DNA from: Chaunax sp. Z400
Taxonomy: Eukaryota; Chordata; Actinopteri; Lophiiformes; Chaunacidae
NCBI GenBank assembly: GCA_037577475.1
Contig: CM075192.1
Location: 5,777,908-5,841,907 of the forward strand
Direction: 5' to 3'
Length of the DNA: 64,000 nt
Made by a program: the position numbers and the translations under genes. A model generated the notes under the pieces. It worked only from the letters and a program-made list of their open reading frames with translations. It made no database searches and was not told the DNA's origin. This document shows, one piece after another, positions 14,200 to 24,400 of this stretch (position 1 is the first letter of the stretch; every line of letters starts with the position of its first letter).

Positions 14200-14986
14200 A
14201 GTGCTTTTTTCTGTTAAGGCCTCCATGCCTGAACCCAAAAGCACCAGAAAAGTGGGCTCCAGTAGCTCAGAACCATCTAGATCAGACCCAGAAGTTTTTT
14301 GGATGCTGTTCTGTGGAGCCATGAAACCAAACTGGAGCTTTTGGGGCCTGTGGATCAGCGGTATGTCTGGAGGAGGAAGAATGAAGCTATTGCTGAGAAA
14401 AACACCCTACCTTTAGTGAAGCGTGGCGGTGGCTCGGTGATGCTCTGGGGCTGCTTTGCTTCCTGGACCACTGGAAACCTGCAGCGTGTAGAGGGTCAGA
14501 TGGATTCCATCAAGGATCAGGAAATCCTAAGAAAACATCTCCATCTGTGAGGAAGATGAAGCTTGGCCGTCATTGGACGTTCCAAAAGGACAATGATCCC
14601 AACCAGACTTCAGTAGTTGAAGCACATAAACCCTGGAATATTCCAGAGCTGGAGGCCTTTGTCCATGAGGAATGGGGTAAGATTCCTCAGGAACGCTGCC
14701 AGAAGCTGGTGTCTGGATATGCATCAGGTTTGCAGCAGGTCATAGCAGCTAAAGGGTCTACAAAGAACTAGAGATGCTGATAAAAGGGTTGAATCATTTA
14801 ATGACTGAGGAGTCAGTAAAAGTAGACTTTTGTGTTATAGTTAGTAAAGAAAAACACCTGTGATATTTGTTGTAGTGACCTTTTCAAACTGTTCTTGTGT
14901 GATTTTGTTATTGCAAACAGCTGAAAAACAGTATATTTTTGCCAATAAACTATACAATGGAGGTTGAATAATTTTGCTTCCAACTG
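14200..14986 (+). mobile_element. Tc1/mariner-like element, 5'-truncated, decayed transposase
   Basis: Frames at 14201-14416, 14299-14550 and 14547-14771 together cover Tc1-type transposase motifs: VMLWGCFAS, FQKDNDPNQTS (second catalytic Asp region) and IPQERCQKLVSG. Frameshifts between them mean it is inactive. The right end reads TTGCTTCCAACTG followed by TA at 14987-14988, fitting a CAGTTGGAAGC terminal inverted repeat and TA target. No left terminal repeat is present; the element abuts an LTR-like fragment. Confidence 0.85.
14201..14771 (+). pseudogene. Tc1-like transposase pseudogene
   Basis: The coding relic is spread over three frames. The N-terminal helix-turn-helix region is absent or unrecognisable. 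The DD34E core is partly readable (VMLWGCFAS, then DNDPNQ). The final Glu region falls around the short link between frames near 14640-14670 (WNIPELEAF). Confidence 0.8.
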
Positions 14987-16846
14987 TAGACAGAAGCTCC
15001 GTTTCACCACAGTGATTTAGTTGGTTTACAGTAACGTACAGCAGCACAGACAAGCAAAACAGCACATTAAAGACAGAAAAAGTGACAAACATTGGAAATA
15101 CATTACCTGGAGATTATAAAAGGTAGTTGTATATGTCAGTGTCCACTTTAATGGATGTAGAGTCCTTTTTCTTTATATTCTTCCACAGTCGATTTCCTCC
15201 ACCACTGTCCTGCAGTAAGTTGTGATGAAATCTGTGCACTTGCCTTTGACATACAGTATTTCGTATGTTTGGAAACCTAGGGATATCCACTAAAATTCAA
15301 AGTAAATTTACATGGCTTTGATTGAAGTTTGGCAGCACATCATGGGTTTATAATGACTGGCACAGACAGTGGCTTTGTGTGGTTGAGGATGTTAAAAAAT
15401 ACAGCCAAGCTAAATGCACTAAGTAGCTTCGAATTGGTGAGGCAGGCTGTGAAATTGAAAAAGGACAACTAAGTTACAAAACCCCTTAAAAGGTGGCAGA
15501 AGATTATGACCACTTGAATTAACTTGCCTTTAATTAGTTAGGTGCAGGTAGGGATGTAAATGCATGTGAGCAACACAACAACTGAGCAGATCTGACACTG
15601 ATATCAGTCGCAGAAGAGGAGACCACTTCCTCACTTGCTGTGTTTGTTTCCATATCTGTGAGATAGGAAAAGTGACTACAAAAGAGAGGGAGGGAGAGAT
15701 ATGGAGGTATAGAGTTTTAAGCCTGGCAAGGCTCAGTGATTTGCCCCAGTCCCCTCTTCACACTGCAGGCCTGACTGCAGCCCAATATGGTAAGAACTTA
15801 ATGCCACATGGGACCCAGCCCATTTGAATGCTGAGGCTTCCTTTATCACAGGCACAAGTGGTGCAGAAAAATTGCTCAGGATTAATTCTGGAGGTCTTGC
15901 AAACACACACAGCTGGGATCAGTGCTTACAGCTTCCTTGGAGGTGGCCCTCTTAAAAAAAAAGCAGTGCTTTTTCATATGTTTTTATAAACGGTGGGATG
16001 GGCCTTTCCATCGAAGCTTTGCCTTTTGTGGGGCTGTGAAGGGGGTACCCGATTTGCTAATGCAACTCAAAATAGTGTTATAAGACATAATAGCGTACAT
16101 GTACAAAGTGATAAGGGAATTACAGCTTTTTAGGCACTCCCTAAAACCCAAGCTTCCACGAAGGTTCCCAAATGTAAAGAGTGTTATCGCTGTTTGGCTG
16201 TGAACTGTGTTATACTATTATATATCACCTCAAAATACAGTGCATGGTGCGATAGGATGGAGTGCAGTTGTAAGGATGTTTTTTCTGTCACTACTGCAGT
16301 TCTCTCACTGTGACCCAAAGTGTCCCTGGGTATGAGCACAGACTGGGGACTGTTCAGAATTCCTGTTAAGACTGGTTTAGGATTGGAGGAAACTCCTGGA
16401 AAAGCATATATATCTGAAAGTTATACATGTGAATTGTGGTAAGTGAAGATTAAACAGCATCAAACAGCCCAAACTCAAAAGACATTATGTTTACTATGAT
16501 ATATGACAGAAAGAGCAATAAATGCTGATATGGGGGGAAGTGGAACCAGCAAATATCGTCTGAAAAGAATAAATGATTGACAAAATATTTGCTCATCTTT
16601 CCAACTGCAATAATCATGTTGTTCAATCAGCTTCTTGATATGCAACATCTGTCAGGTTGATGGATTATCTCCATCAATGCCAAATGCTCACTAACACAGA
16701 TTTAAACAAATTTTTGAACACAATTTGAGGAGAATAGAAATAAGCCTTTTGTGTTCATAGACCAAGTCGTAGATTTTTTACTTCAACTCATGAAAAATGA
16801 GAGCAAAAACAAGTGTTGCATTTTTCTTGAATATTCATATATATTA

Positions 16847-16877
16847 TGTGTGTGTGTGTGAGTGTGTGTGTGTGTGT
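16847..16877. repeat. (GT)n microsatellite
   Basis: A short GT tract with one GA interruption. Confidence 0.9.
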
Positions 16878-17514
16878 TTGTTTTAGTATCAATGTGTTTC
16901 CAGGGGCTCCACATGCCTGATTTAACTGCATTTTAATTAGTAGGGATATAAACAAAGAATGTCTTGTCAGTGTCAGTGACTGACTGCTGCAGCAGTCGAC
17001 AGGCAGCCTGTAACCTTGAAATTATGTTGATATATAACTAATATTTCTAACAGTAAATAAGTGGGAAATGTGTGGTTGCTATGTCAGTAAAATATTTACA
17101 AACAATGTATTTCATTTGTTTTCCACAACATTTAAGTGAAAACATGTTCCCTTACCTTTAATCAAAGTGTCTTTTAAGACGAAACCTACCCACGGAGTTA
17201 TCTGGTATAGGAGTTCTACACGTCGTACGCCCGCCATCCTCCCCAGGCTGTTCAACAGTACAGCTCATAAGTGTAGTGTTTCATTCAGTCAACTAGATAT
17301 TGTCTGTGAACATAATCCAGGCAGCTGTTACATCCTTTATAAATGTATTTGCTGTTGCAAATTACTCACGTGAATGTAATTTTGAGGAGACAGTAGTACC
17401 TGAAATGGGCCGCGACTCACCAGTACAGAGCACTTTTTTTTTTAACCCCCCTTATTATAATTGGTTTTAAAATCACCAAAACAAACAGAGGTCTAAGAAC
17501 AGTTTCTTTTTTAA

Positions 17515-17692
17515 GTTATTTTTTGCCTTTATCAGTATGGGACAGCTGAAGTTGCGACAGGAAATGGGGAGAGAGTGGGGGAACAGACATGGGGCAAAGG
17601 GCCGTGAGCGGGAATCGAGCCCACAGCCTCCGTGGGAGGACTACAGCCTCCGTGCATGGGGCGCACACCTAAACCACAGCACTATCTGCACC
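17515..17692 (-). mobile_element. tRNA-derived SINE, minus strand, near full length
   Basis: On the minus strand a head reading GTGCTGTGGTTTAGGTGTGC (A-box region) is followed by GGGCTCGATTCC (B box). The body has CACGGCCCTTTGCCCCATGT and the element ends ATAAAGGCAAAAAA. The B box and the tail distinguish it from a functional tRNA gene. The CAGCCTCCGTG motif is duplicated in its head. Confidence 0.75.
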
Positions 17693-17758
17693 CGCTAAAG
17701 TCTTACACTCAACTGACCTTAGCGGCAGCAAGAAAAATCCCCTATTGGAACCCAGACA

Positions 17759-17781
17759 CTGGTGGTGGTGGTGGTGGTGGC
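17759..17781. repeat. (TGG)n microsatellite
   Basis: Seven tandem TGG units. Confidence 0.85.
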
Positions 17782-18230
17782 TGATGACTCTGTAGAGACT
17801 GAGGAAACGATAAAGTTGGTGAATCTGCAAACACTGCGCAGAGCTGGGAAGGGGGAGAGTGAAAATCTCAAAATCAGAGAAAATCATATTTACAAAGAAT
17901 GACAGAATGACATTCTGGGAATGACAGAATAGTATGACACATAAACAATGGCATAAGTGTGCAGGGGAAGAGTCCTCCAGACTGAAATCTCTCTAGACCC
18001 TCATAAATATATCCAAGATACATGTGATGATCATGTCATCCAACTGCTGAATTAGGGTTCAATTGAGGCACTGGAGGCACACATTGTCACCCATCTAGTG
18101 GAGTGCACTTTGAACACCAGTCTACACCACACAGCCAAGCTATCATGAGACCAGTCAGCGTGATGCACACACACATTCACCAAAAACACAGTTCAATAAG
18201 CACAGACAATCATTCCCTCCCCCATCTATT

Positions 18231-18269
18231 CCTCTCTCTCTCTCTCTCTCTCAAACACACACACACACT
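18231..18269. repeat. compound (TC)n-(CA)n microsatellite
   Basis: A TC run followed directly by AAACACACAC. Confidence 0.85.
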
Positions 18270-18863
18270 GAGAACAATCATGGGCATTCCCCTTCCCTTA
18301 ATACTGATGACACCATTTCCATTTCTGTGGAGACAGTGCTCTGGAGCTGTGGCGATATGGATTCTTATGGCCGACACACTCCATCGGCCAGCGGCATGCT
18401 TCCAGCCACATAGCTTTGTTTATGTGGAAACCCATATCAAAGTGAATTACTATTGAGAGGTAGCTAAATCAAATATGTGGTGTGAGGAGGGAAAAAAAAC
18501 ATTAAGTTTCCCATTTCAAAGTCGTTTGTCCTTGAATGTTTTTTAAAGCTGTTGGTAATGAGTGCTTTTTATGATGTAATAGGGACGCCAGAGACATCCA
18601 GAGCTCAGCTCCCCTGAGGTGAAAGATATGGAAGTGGACAGACTCACTAACCATCAAGGAAATCATAATTTCTCCAGCACACTGTGTTACTTGTGCACTT
18701 GATAAAAGGTCATGTTCATAAAAGCTTCATTTTTGTTTCACAGGCGTGCATTTATAAAAAATAGATAAATAAACCGTAGTTCCGTATAAATAAGCAAAAG
18801 GGAAGAAACACCATATTTCAAGTCTGTTAAAATAACCAAAGTTATGTTATGTGTGTGACTCAA

Positions 18864-19513
18864 GTTAGGTTAGGTTAGGTTAGGTTAGGTTAGATTAGAT
18901 TAGATTAGATTAGATTAGATTAGATTAGATTAGGTTAGGTTAGGTTAGATTAGATTAGATTAGATTAGGTTAGGTTAGGTTAGGTTATTATGTTAGATTA
19001 CGTTATTACGTTAGGTTAGGTTAGGTTAGGTTAGATTAGATTAGATTAGATTAGATTAGGTTAGGTTAGGTTATGTTAGGTTAGATTAGATTAGATTAGA
19101 TTAGATTAGGTTAGGTTAGGTTAGGTTAGATTAGATTAGATTAGATTAGATTAGGTTAGGTTAGGTTATTATGTTAGATTACGTTATTACGTTAGGTTAG
19201 GTTGGATTAGATTAGTTTAGATTAGATTAGATTAGGTTAGGTTAGGTTAGGTCAGGTCAGGTCAATATAGATTAGATTAGATTAGGTCAGGTTAGGTCAG
19301 GTCAGATTAGGTTACATTAGGTTAGGTTAGGTTAGGTTAGATTATATTAGTTTAGGTTATATTAGGTTAGGTTAGGTCAGGTCAGGTTAGGTTAGGTTAG
19401 GTTAGATTATATTAGTTTAGGTTATATTAGGTTAGGTTAGACTATATTAGGTTAGGTTAGGTTAGGTTAGGTCAGGTTAGGTTAGGTCAGGTTAGGTTAG
19501 ATTAGTTTAGGTT
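18864..19513. repeat. pentanucleotide array of TTAGG / TTAGA units (650 bp)
   Basis: Continuous 5-bp units of GGTTA and GATTA, with GGTCA, GTTTA and ATATTA variants towards the right end. Blocks of GGTTA alternate with blocks of GATTA. An irregular segment containing ATGTTAGATTACGTTATTACG occurs at 18985 and again at 19166, 181 bp apart, so the array has a higher-order duplication. The unit equals the arthropod-type telomere motif but is one G short of the vertebrate TTAGGG. Confidence 0.95.
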
Positions 19514-20039
19514 GGAAAACGAATGTAATATGTTGTAATTCAATAATTTACTGATATGTTCTCTATCAACATTTTTTTCAACTTGCCACTACATTAATTT
19601 ATAAAATGACCTCAATCTGTTATGAGAAAATGTGGAGTGACCCAAAACATTAGAAACATAGTGAAACATTGCCTTTATTATTTAATTCTCAACTCAAGTA
19701 GTAGGGAGTAGGAAGTAGACTGATGACAGAGGTAAAAAAAAAAAAATTAAAAAACATCAGACAGGAGTGAGAGGAAATAACTGCCGTGTTCAGAAGATGA
19801 AACTCACTGTGTGCAGGTTGCAGCCTCTGAACTCACAAAGGTGGTTAGATGGTGCATGAGTTTCCCATTTAGTAAATATCTACAGCAGCTCTCTAATCAG
19901 CCAATGGACTGTGTGGTGTTGGGGTTATGGTTTTGTGCTCAGCTGCAGGTGAGAGAGGGTGTAGCTGCAGCTCAGGTAAGCAGGGTAGTGAGACAGTGAC
20001 GTGATGATGATGACAGGTGTTTTGTGTTTGGACTGATGG

Positions 20040-20294
20040 CTCTCTCTGAATGCAGTAGCATGCTGGACCTGAGAAAAAGGCTGGGAATGGGAGTCTGAGG
20101 GAGGCTGGACACGTGAGGGACATGTCTATGTTAAAGCTGAAAAGCTTAAGTCTTACTTTTGTTAGAAAAGCTTAAAAGCTGTGGTTTAAGTTTAAGTTTA
20201 TTTTATTGTTTTAAGAAAATAAAGCCTGTTACCAAACGTCATCATGTGTGCTTCACTGACTGAACCCACTGTGGTAACAACGAGAACTGTTACA
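20040..20294 (+). mobile_element. LTR-like fragment, plus strand
   Basis: Landmarks GACACGTGAGGGACATG, AAGCTGAAAAG, GTTTAAGTTTATTTTATTG, AATAAAGCCTGTTACCAAAC and GAACCCACTG occur in the same order as in the reverse complement of 13910-14195. The end at about 20294 reads GTTACA. The left boundary is not resolved. Confidence 0.45.
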
Positions 20295-21542
20295 GACTGT
20301 CACAACACGTTACCTGCTACCATCTATTACACAACATCCAGACAGCACGGTTCATTTTAATACACGCTGCACCATTAGGTGCAATTGACAGATTAAATGC
20401 TGTTTGTTTCCTTCTCCGCCGCTATTTTCTCACTTGATTTCAAACACAAGCTCTGTTTTTCAACCCCTCGCACACTGACACACACCTTCGTCCCCTGCTA
20501 AGGATGGGGAGAAAGAGGATACCATTAGGCTCATGATACACAATCGTCCCCAACTGGCGGGAAATGACTGTCAGCGGGGCAGCCTGCTGCACTGCAAGCC
20601 ACAAAACAATGGATGGGCCTCGACCAAATTAAAGCTCCATAAATCACAAGGTGTTTAAGTGCAGCACACATGTGAACGGGGGAAAGAGATGAAGGAAGAT
20701 GGAACGCAAATGGAGGGGTGTCACAGTGTGAGGAGGCTTGGATCGGTGGGGGTGGGGGTGGGGGCTAATGACAGATTCATATGCATTTATCAGCAGCAAA
20801 TGAGAGAGAGAGCTTATTCCTGTTTCCTAATGGGAGCCAGGATTATTCTGTATCACCATATCACCAGAAAGCAATGCAATAGGTACAACTAGACCCCGGT
20901 GGGTAGCGATGTGAGACACACAACAAAGACACCCTATGTGCAAATATAAAGCAGCCCAATAAGCACACCAAAATGATAATACAACGGCTCTGAGCTGAAT
21001 ACAAAACACCTGTATTTTTATCACACATTCTGTATGTGTCTAAGTCTCTGGATAGGTTTGTTTTAAATGTACAATGTAATTTGGGCATGTTACTTAAAGC
21101 TTGAACACAACACAACTACAGAATCAGGATTTGGTTAGAAATGGGTCACCAAAAAGGAAAAGTCAACCATTATCTACTCAGCTCCGTGCTGATGGAAAGT
21201 TTCTTAGTCTGCGAAACATTTCTGGAGCTTGACAGCAAAGCAGCGTTGCAGAATTTTCCTCAACAATTAAAGAAGATGGAGATTTTCAAATAAAAGATCA
21301 AAACAGAGAGAACATGACTCCATATCGCCCCTATAATGTAATCCATCAGTAATCTCCAAAGTCCCAGAGATCCCAAAATGATTGGAAAAGACGTTTACAA
21401 CCTTAAACTTAAATCTTCACTGTATCCTCTATGATAAAAGTATTAGTGCACACCCTGTCTGAAGTGGGTGAATGAGCTTGAATGCATGCTCATGCACCGC
21501 TGAACAAACCTGACATACCTCAGTGTTTACCTGCTAGTCTAA

Positions 21543-21640
21543 AGTTGCATGTCGAAGTGTCTTTGGGCAAGATTCTGAAACTCAAATTCCTCCTGATCGC
21601 TGTCCCATCAGTGTGTAAGTGCGTGTGACGATGGCTTTCA
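21543..21640 (+). mobile_element. SINE body fragment, same family as 4628-4899
   Basis: TGTCGAAGTGTCTTTGGGCA, then TTCCTCCTGATCGCTG and CATCAGTGTGTAAGTG, follow the reverse complement of the element at 4628-4899. The tRNA-like head is missing. Confidence 0.55.
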
Positions 21641-21685
21641 GCAACAGTCATTTTATTTTACTTAACATTAAACTCAAACCCAATT

Positions 21686-22530
21686 AAAGCTGCAAGCAGC
21701 GTTGAACGGGCCCTGGCACCCCGGCGCCCATCAGGGCGTGTGCCCGTCAGGCCGTGCGCAAACTTCAGCCTCAATACTGCACACCTGGATAAATGCAAGG
21801 CTCTGTATCTGCATGCATTATAGACACTGATGGAGGGATTGTGATTTACCTCATTTTGTCCACTATGTGGCGCTAGACACCACCTCATAATTTTGACTCG
21901 TCTTTGATTATATCCTGTGAAGGCCACACCATGAAAATGTAATTAAAATCAAACAAAAATTGTCACACAAGACATTTTTGCATTTGCCAGCAGGTGGCGA
22001 TATCACTGTTACTCAATATTGTTGTGTAAATGGTACTTTAAACATGTCTACCAAATTTCATACAGGTACATGTAGGTTAAACACGGACTCGGATATGCTT
22101 ATTTGAAGATTTCCAGAGGGCGCTGTGGAGCCAATTTACCACAACCGATCCTGTAAACCATATGAGATCTTAAGTACCACCACCTTTGACGAGTGTGTCA
22201 GTTTTGGTGAGCATCTGAGCTTCCCTGGCCTCTTAACACCAACTTCCTGTTTGATGGCGAACATCAAATGTCGCGCCGCCGCCATGGGAGCCAAACTCAC
22301 ATTATTTACAACAATGCTTCATCAAGGCCTTATAGCTTTACTGAGCAAATTTGAGGTCATTGAGATGAACGGCCTGACAGTAGCACGTCAGAATCTGAAG
22401 TCTATAACTTCCTGTTGCCACTCGGTGGCGCTGTGTCTATTTTCAAATGTATCTCATTTCAACCCCTTGCTTGATTTCAGTCTTGATATAGTGTCATTTT
22501 TCCAGTTTTCATTAGCATGATTTTGAAATG
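21686..22530. mobile_element. common piscine interspersed repeat (class uncertain)
   Basis: It begins AAAGCTGCAAGCAGCGTTGA and contains ATGTGGCGCTAGAC, CAGGTGGCGATATCAC, AGAGGGCGCTGTGGAGCC and CTCGGTGGCGCTGTG. These are hallmarks, from memory, of an abundant fish repeat with periodic GGCGC motifs. The open frame at 22125-22520 inside it is not credible as a gene. I cannot assign the superfamily. Confidence 0.45.
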
Positions 22531-23050
22531 TATTTCTGACTGACTGCTAAGCTGAAGGAACTTGTATTCATGCAAACATACTCAGAGATTTTGGGGAGCC
22601 GGTGGAATATACCATCTCCTGATGCCTCTTGTTTAATATACAGGACTGAGAGGAGTAGGATTAATCTCCTTCACAGCCTGGACAATTGTAATTCAAAGAT
22701 TTATGGAATAACAAAACCACTCACTGAGTGGCTTTGAAACCGATCACATTTCCCTTGCTCTCTCTCTCTTTGACACCCACATTGAACGCCTCACATAAAA
22801 ATGGCCGTCTGTTTGTTCTTCCTAATTACAACACATTTGACTTGTAGGAACATTAACACAGCTTGAATCCAACATATTTTTTTAAACACATAGCTCCAGA
22901 AATATTGTGCATCTTGAGAGCAAATGATTGTTTTATGTGCCAATTAGTGCAACACAGTCCTAAATCGACTCTGGCTACTAAGTCACCTCGTCTCTTAACA
23001 AAGCAGTCATTTTAATCCAAACCACCATCTAAACCAAATCATGTTGATGC

Positions 23051-23611
23051 TGTTACGACCCCCAGTAAAGCTCAGCCTTTACTCAAAAGGAGGACCAACA
23101 TAAAAGAGTCAGGGTTTAGTCAAAAGAAGATAACTTAAATTTATTTCAACATACATGAAATAATCAATCAACCTAAATAATCTAAACCCAAGCACCTCAA
23201 GAAGAAAATGAACAAGGCTGATTGGCCGGCCAAAATAAACAAAAGCAGGGCAGCCACCCAGGCCAACCCGCACATAGGGCCGTCAGACCTGGGCACTAGC
23301 CCTCTACCCTAAACAAGAAACACATTCTTACCTAACCTGGAAATTAAGCCACGAAAACAGGACTACCAGACCCACCAGAATATAACAAACATAAGATGCA
23401 ATTAACACAAACTACATGAAGTCAGCCTCCTGACTGACTGCAGGTTCTCCACCCAGGAGAAGGAAGAGAGAGAAAGAAGCAGGTCTCTTGTCTTCCTTTT
23501 ATGGGCTGTTCCCTCCATCAGAGCAAATGAAGCTCACCTGAATAGGGGAGGAACAAAGGACAATGAGACATGTGTGATCAGCCTCTAACCAGTAGGGAGG
23601 AGCATGTAACA
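23051..23611 (-). mobile_element. solo LTR, 561 bp, with 5-bp target duplication GATGC
   Basis: The element starts TGTTACGACC and ends CATGTAACA, giving TG...CA ends with a TGTTAC/GTAACA inverted terminus. It is flanked on both sides by GATGC (23046-23050 and 23612-23616). Minus orientation is inferred from a CATAAAAGG promoter-like box after the TGTTACATGC start on that strand, and an AGTAAA near the far end. No gag, pol or env sequence is present, so it is a solo LTR left by recombination. The family is probably Ty3/gypsy-like or a related LTR group; not assigned. Confidence 0.85.
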
Positions 23612-23814
23612 GATGCCTAAACCAAACCTCGATAAAATAAAATAGATATTCCTCAATATTCTTTTTTTTTGAAGAGATTTAATTAACAGTTAAAGAATGT
23701 CAGACCTAAATATTTCCACTGTAGTCTAACATAGTGATGAGATGGGGAAGTCCCAGCTGGATGAAGAGTCCTGGAGACCAGTGGATAAAGAGTCCATGCC
23801 ACCAGTGTCTAAAC

Positions 23815-24400
23815 CAGACCTGGGCATTGTACGGTCCCCGGGCCACATACGGCCCTTTGGTTGACTCTGACCAGCCCGTGTAAGGTTAATTGGAAATTAC
23901 AAAATAAACATATTTTCTAATTTCACCTCATGCATGGACTAAAGCTGCATTGCTTTTATTTTGAAGTTGTTTTTTATTCACGTACATAATGACGCAATAT
24001 GTATATCAAGACCTGCGCATGATTGGATCGTTGTCACAAGACGACTTTAGGCCTCAAAAATGTCCGCTCATGTTAAAAAAAGAATGGTAGATGCCGAATG
24101 CAGGGTTTTCAACAAAAATTGGACTGCTAAGTATTTATTTACTGAAGTCGGAGGTAAAGCCGTGTGTTTAGTTTGCGGGGAGCAGATCGCCGTGTTTAAG
24201 GACTACAATTTGAGTCGGCATTACGAGACGAAACACGCGGAGAAATACAAAAACTTGACTAATGCTGAAAGGACGCAAACATCGGAAGCTTTGCTAGCTA
24301 AGCTGCAATTGATTCAATTGTCTAATAATCTTAGACATACTTCTGGAACTACCACTTTCAGAGTTAATACTTTACTTTCACTTCTTAAAACTTGAAGTTG
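23815..24400 (+). mobile_element. hAT element fragment carrying a BED zinc finger
   Basis: The left side reads CAGACCTGGGCATTGTACGG, which is hAT-like. An open frame follows at 24060-24395. No recognisable transposase core follows the finger, so the copy is internally deleted. The right terminus was not found. Confidence 0.6.
24060..24395 (+). pseudogene. N-terminal fragment of a hAT-type (GTF2IRD2/ZBED-like) transposase with BED finger
   Basis: The 111-codon frame begins MSAHVKKRMVDAECRVF and contains CLVCGEQIAVFKDYNLSRHY...H, a C2H2-type BED finger that binds transposon ends. It is followed by an ERTQTSEALLAKLQ helix. After about residue 83 the sequence no longer resembles the family. The dimerisation and RNase-H-like catalytic domains are missing, so it cannot encode an active transposase. 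Confidence 0.7.

Noticed and set aside
17515..17692. tRNA gene because of A- and B-box-like sequences
   Set aside because: The sequence continues into a SINE body and an A-rich tail and cannot fold as a cloverleaf with a paired acceptor stem; the same applies to 4628-4899.
18864..19513. Internal vertebrate telomere or chromosome fusion point
   Set aside because: The unit is five bases (TTAGG/TTAGA), not TTAGGG, and has higher-order irregularities typical of a local satellite.
18864..19513. CRISPR-like array
   Set aside because: There are no unique spacers between fixed repeats; it is a simple pentamer array in vertebrate DNA.
22125..22520. 131-codon open frame
   Set aside because: It lies inside an interspersed repeat rich in GGCGC motifs and has no family resemblance.
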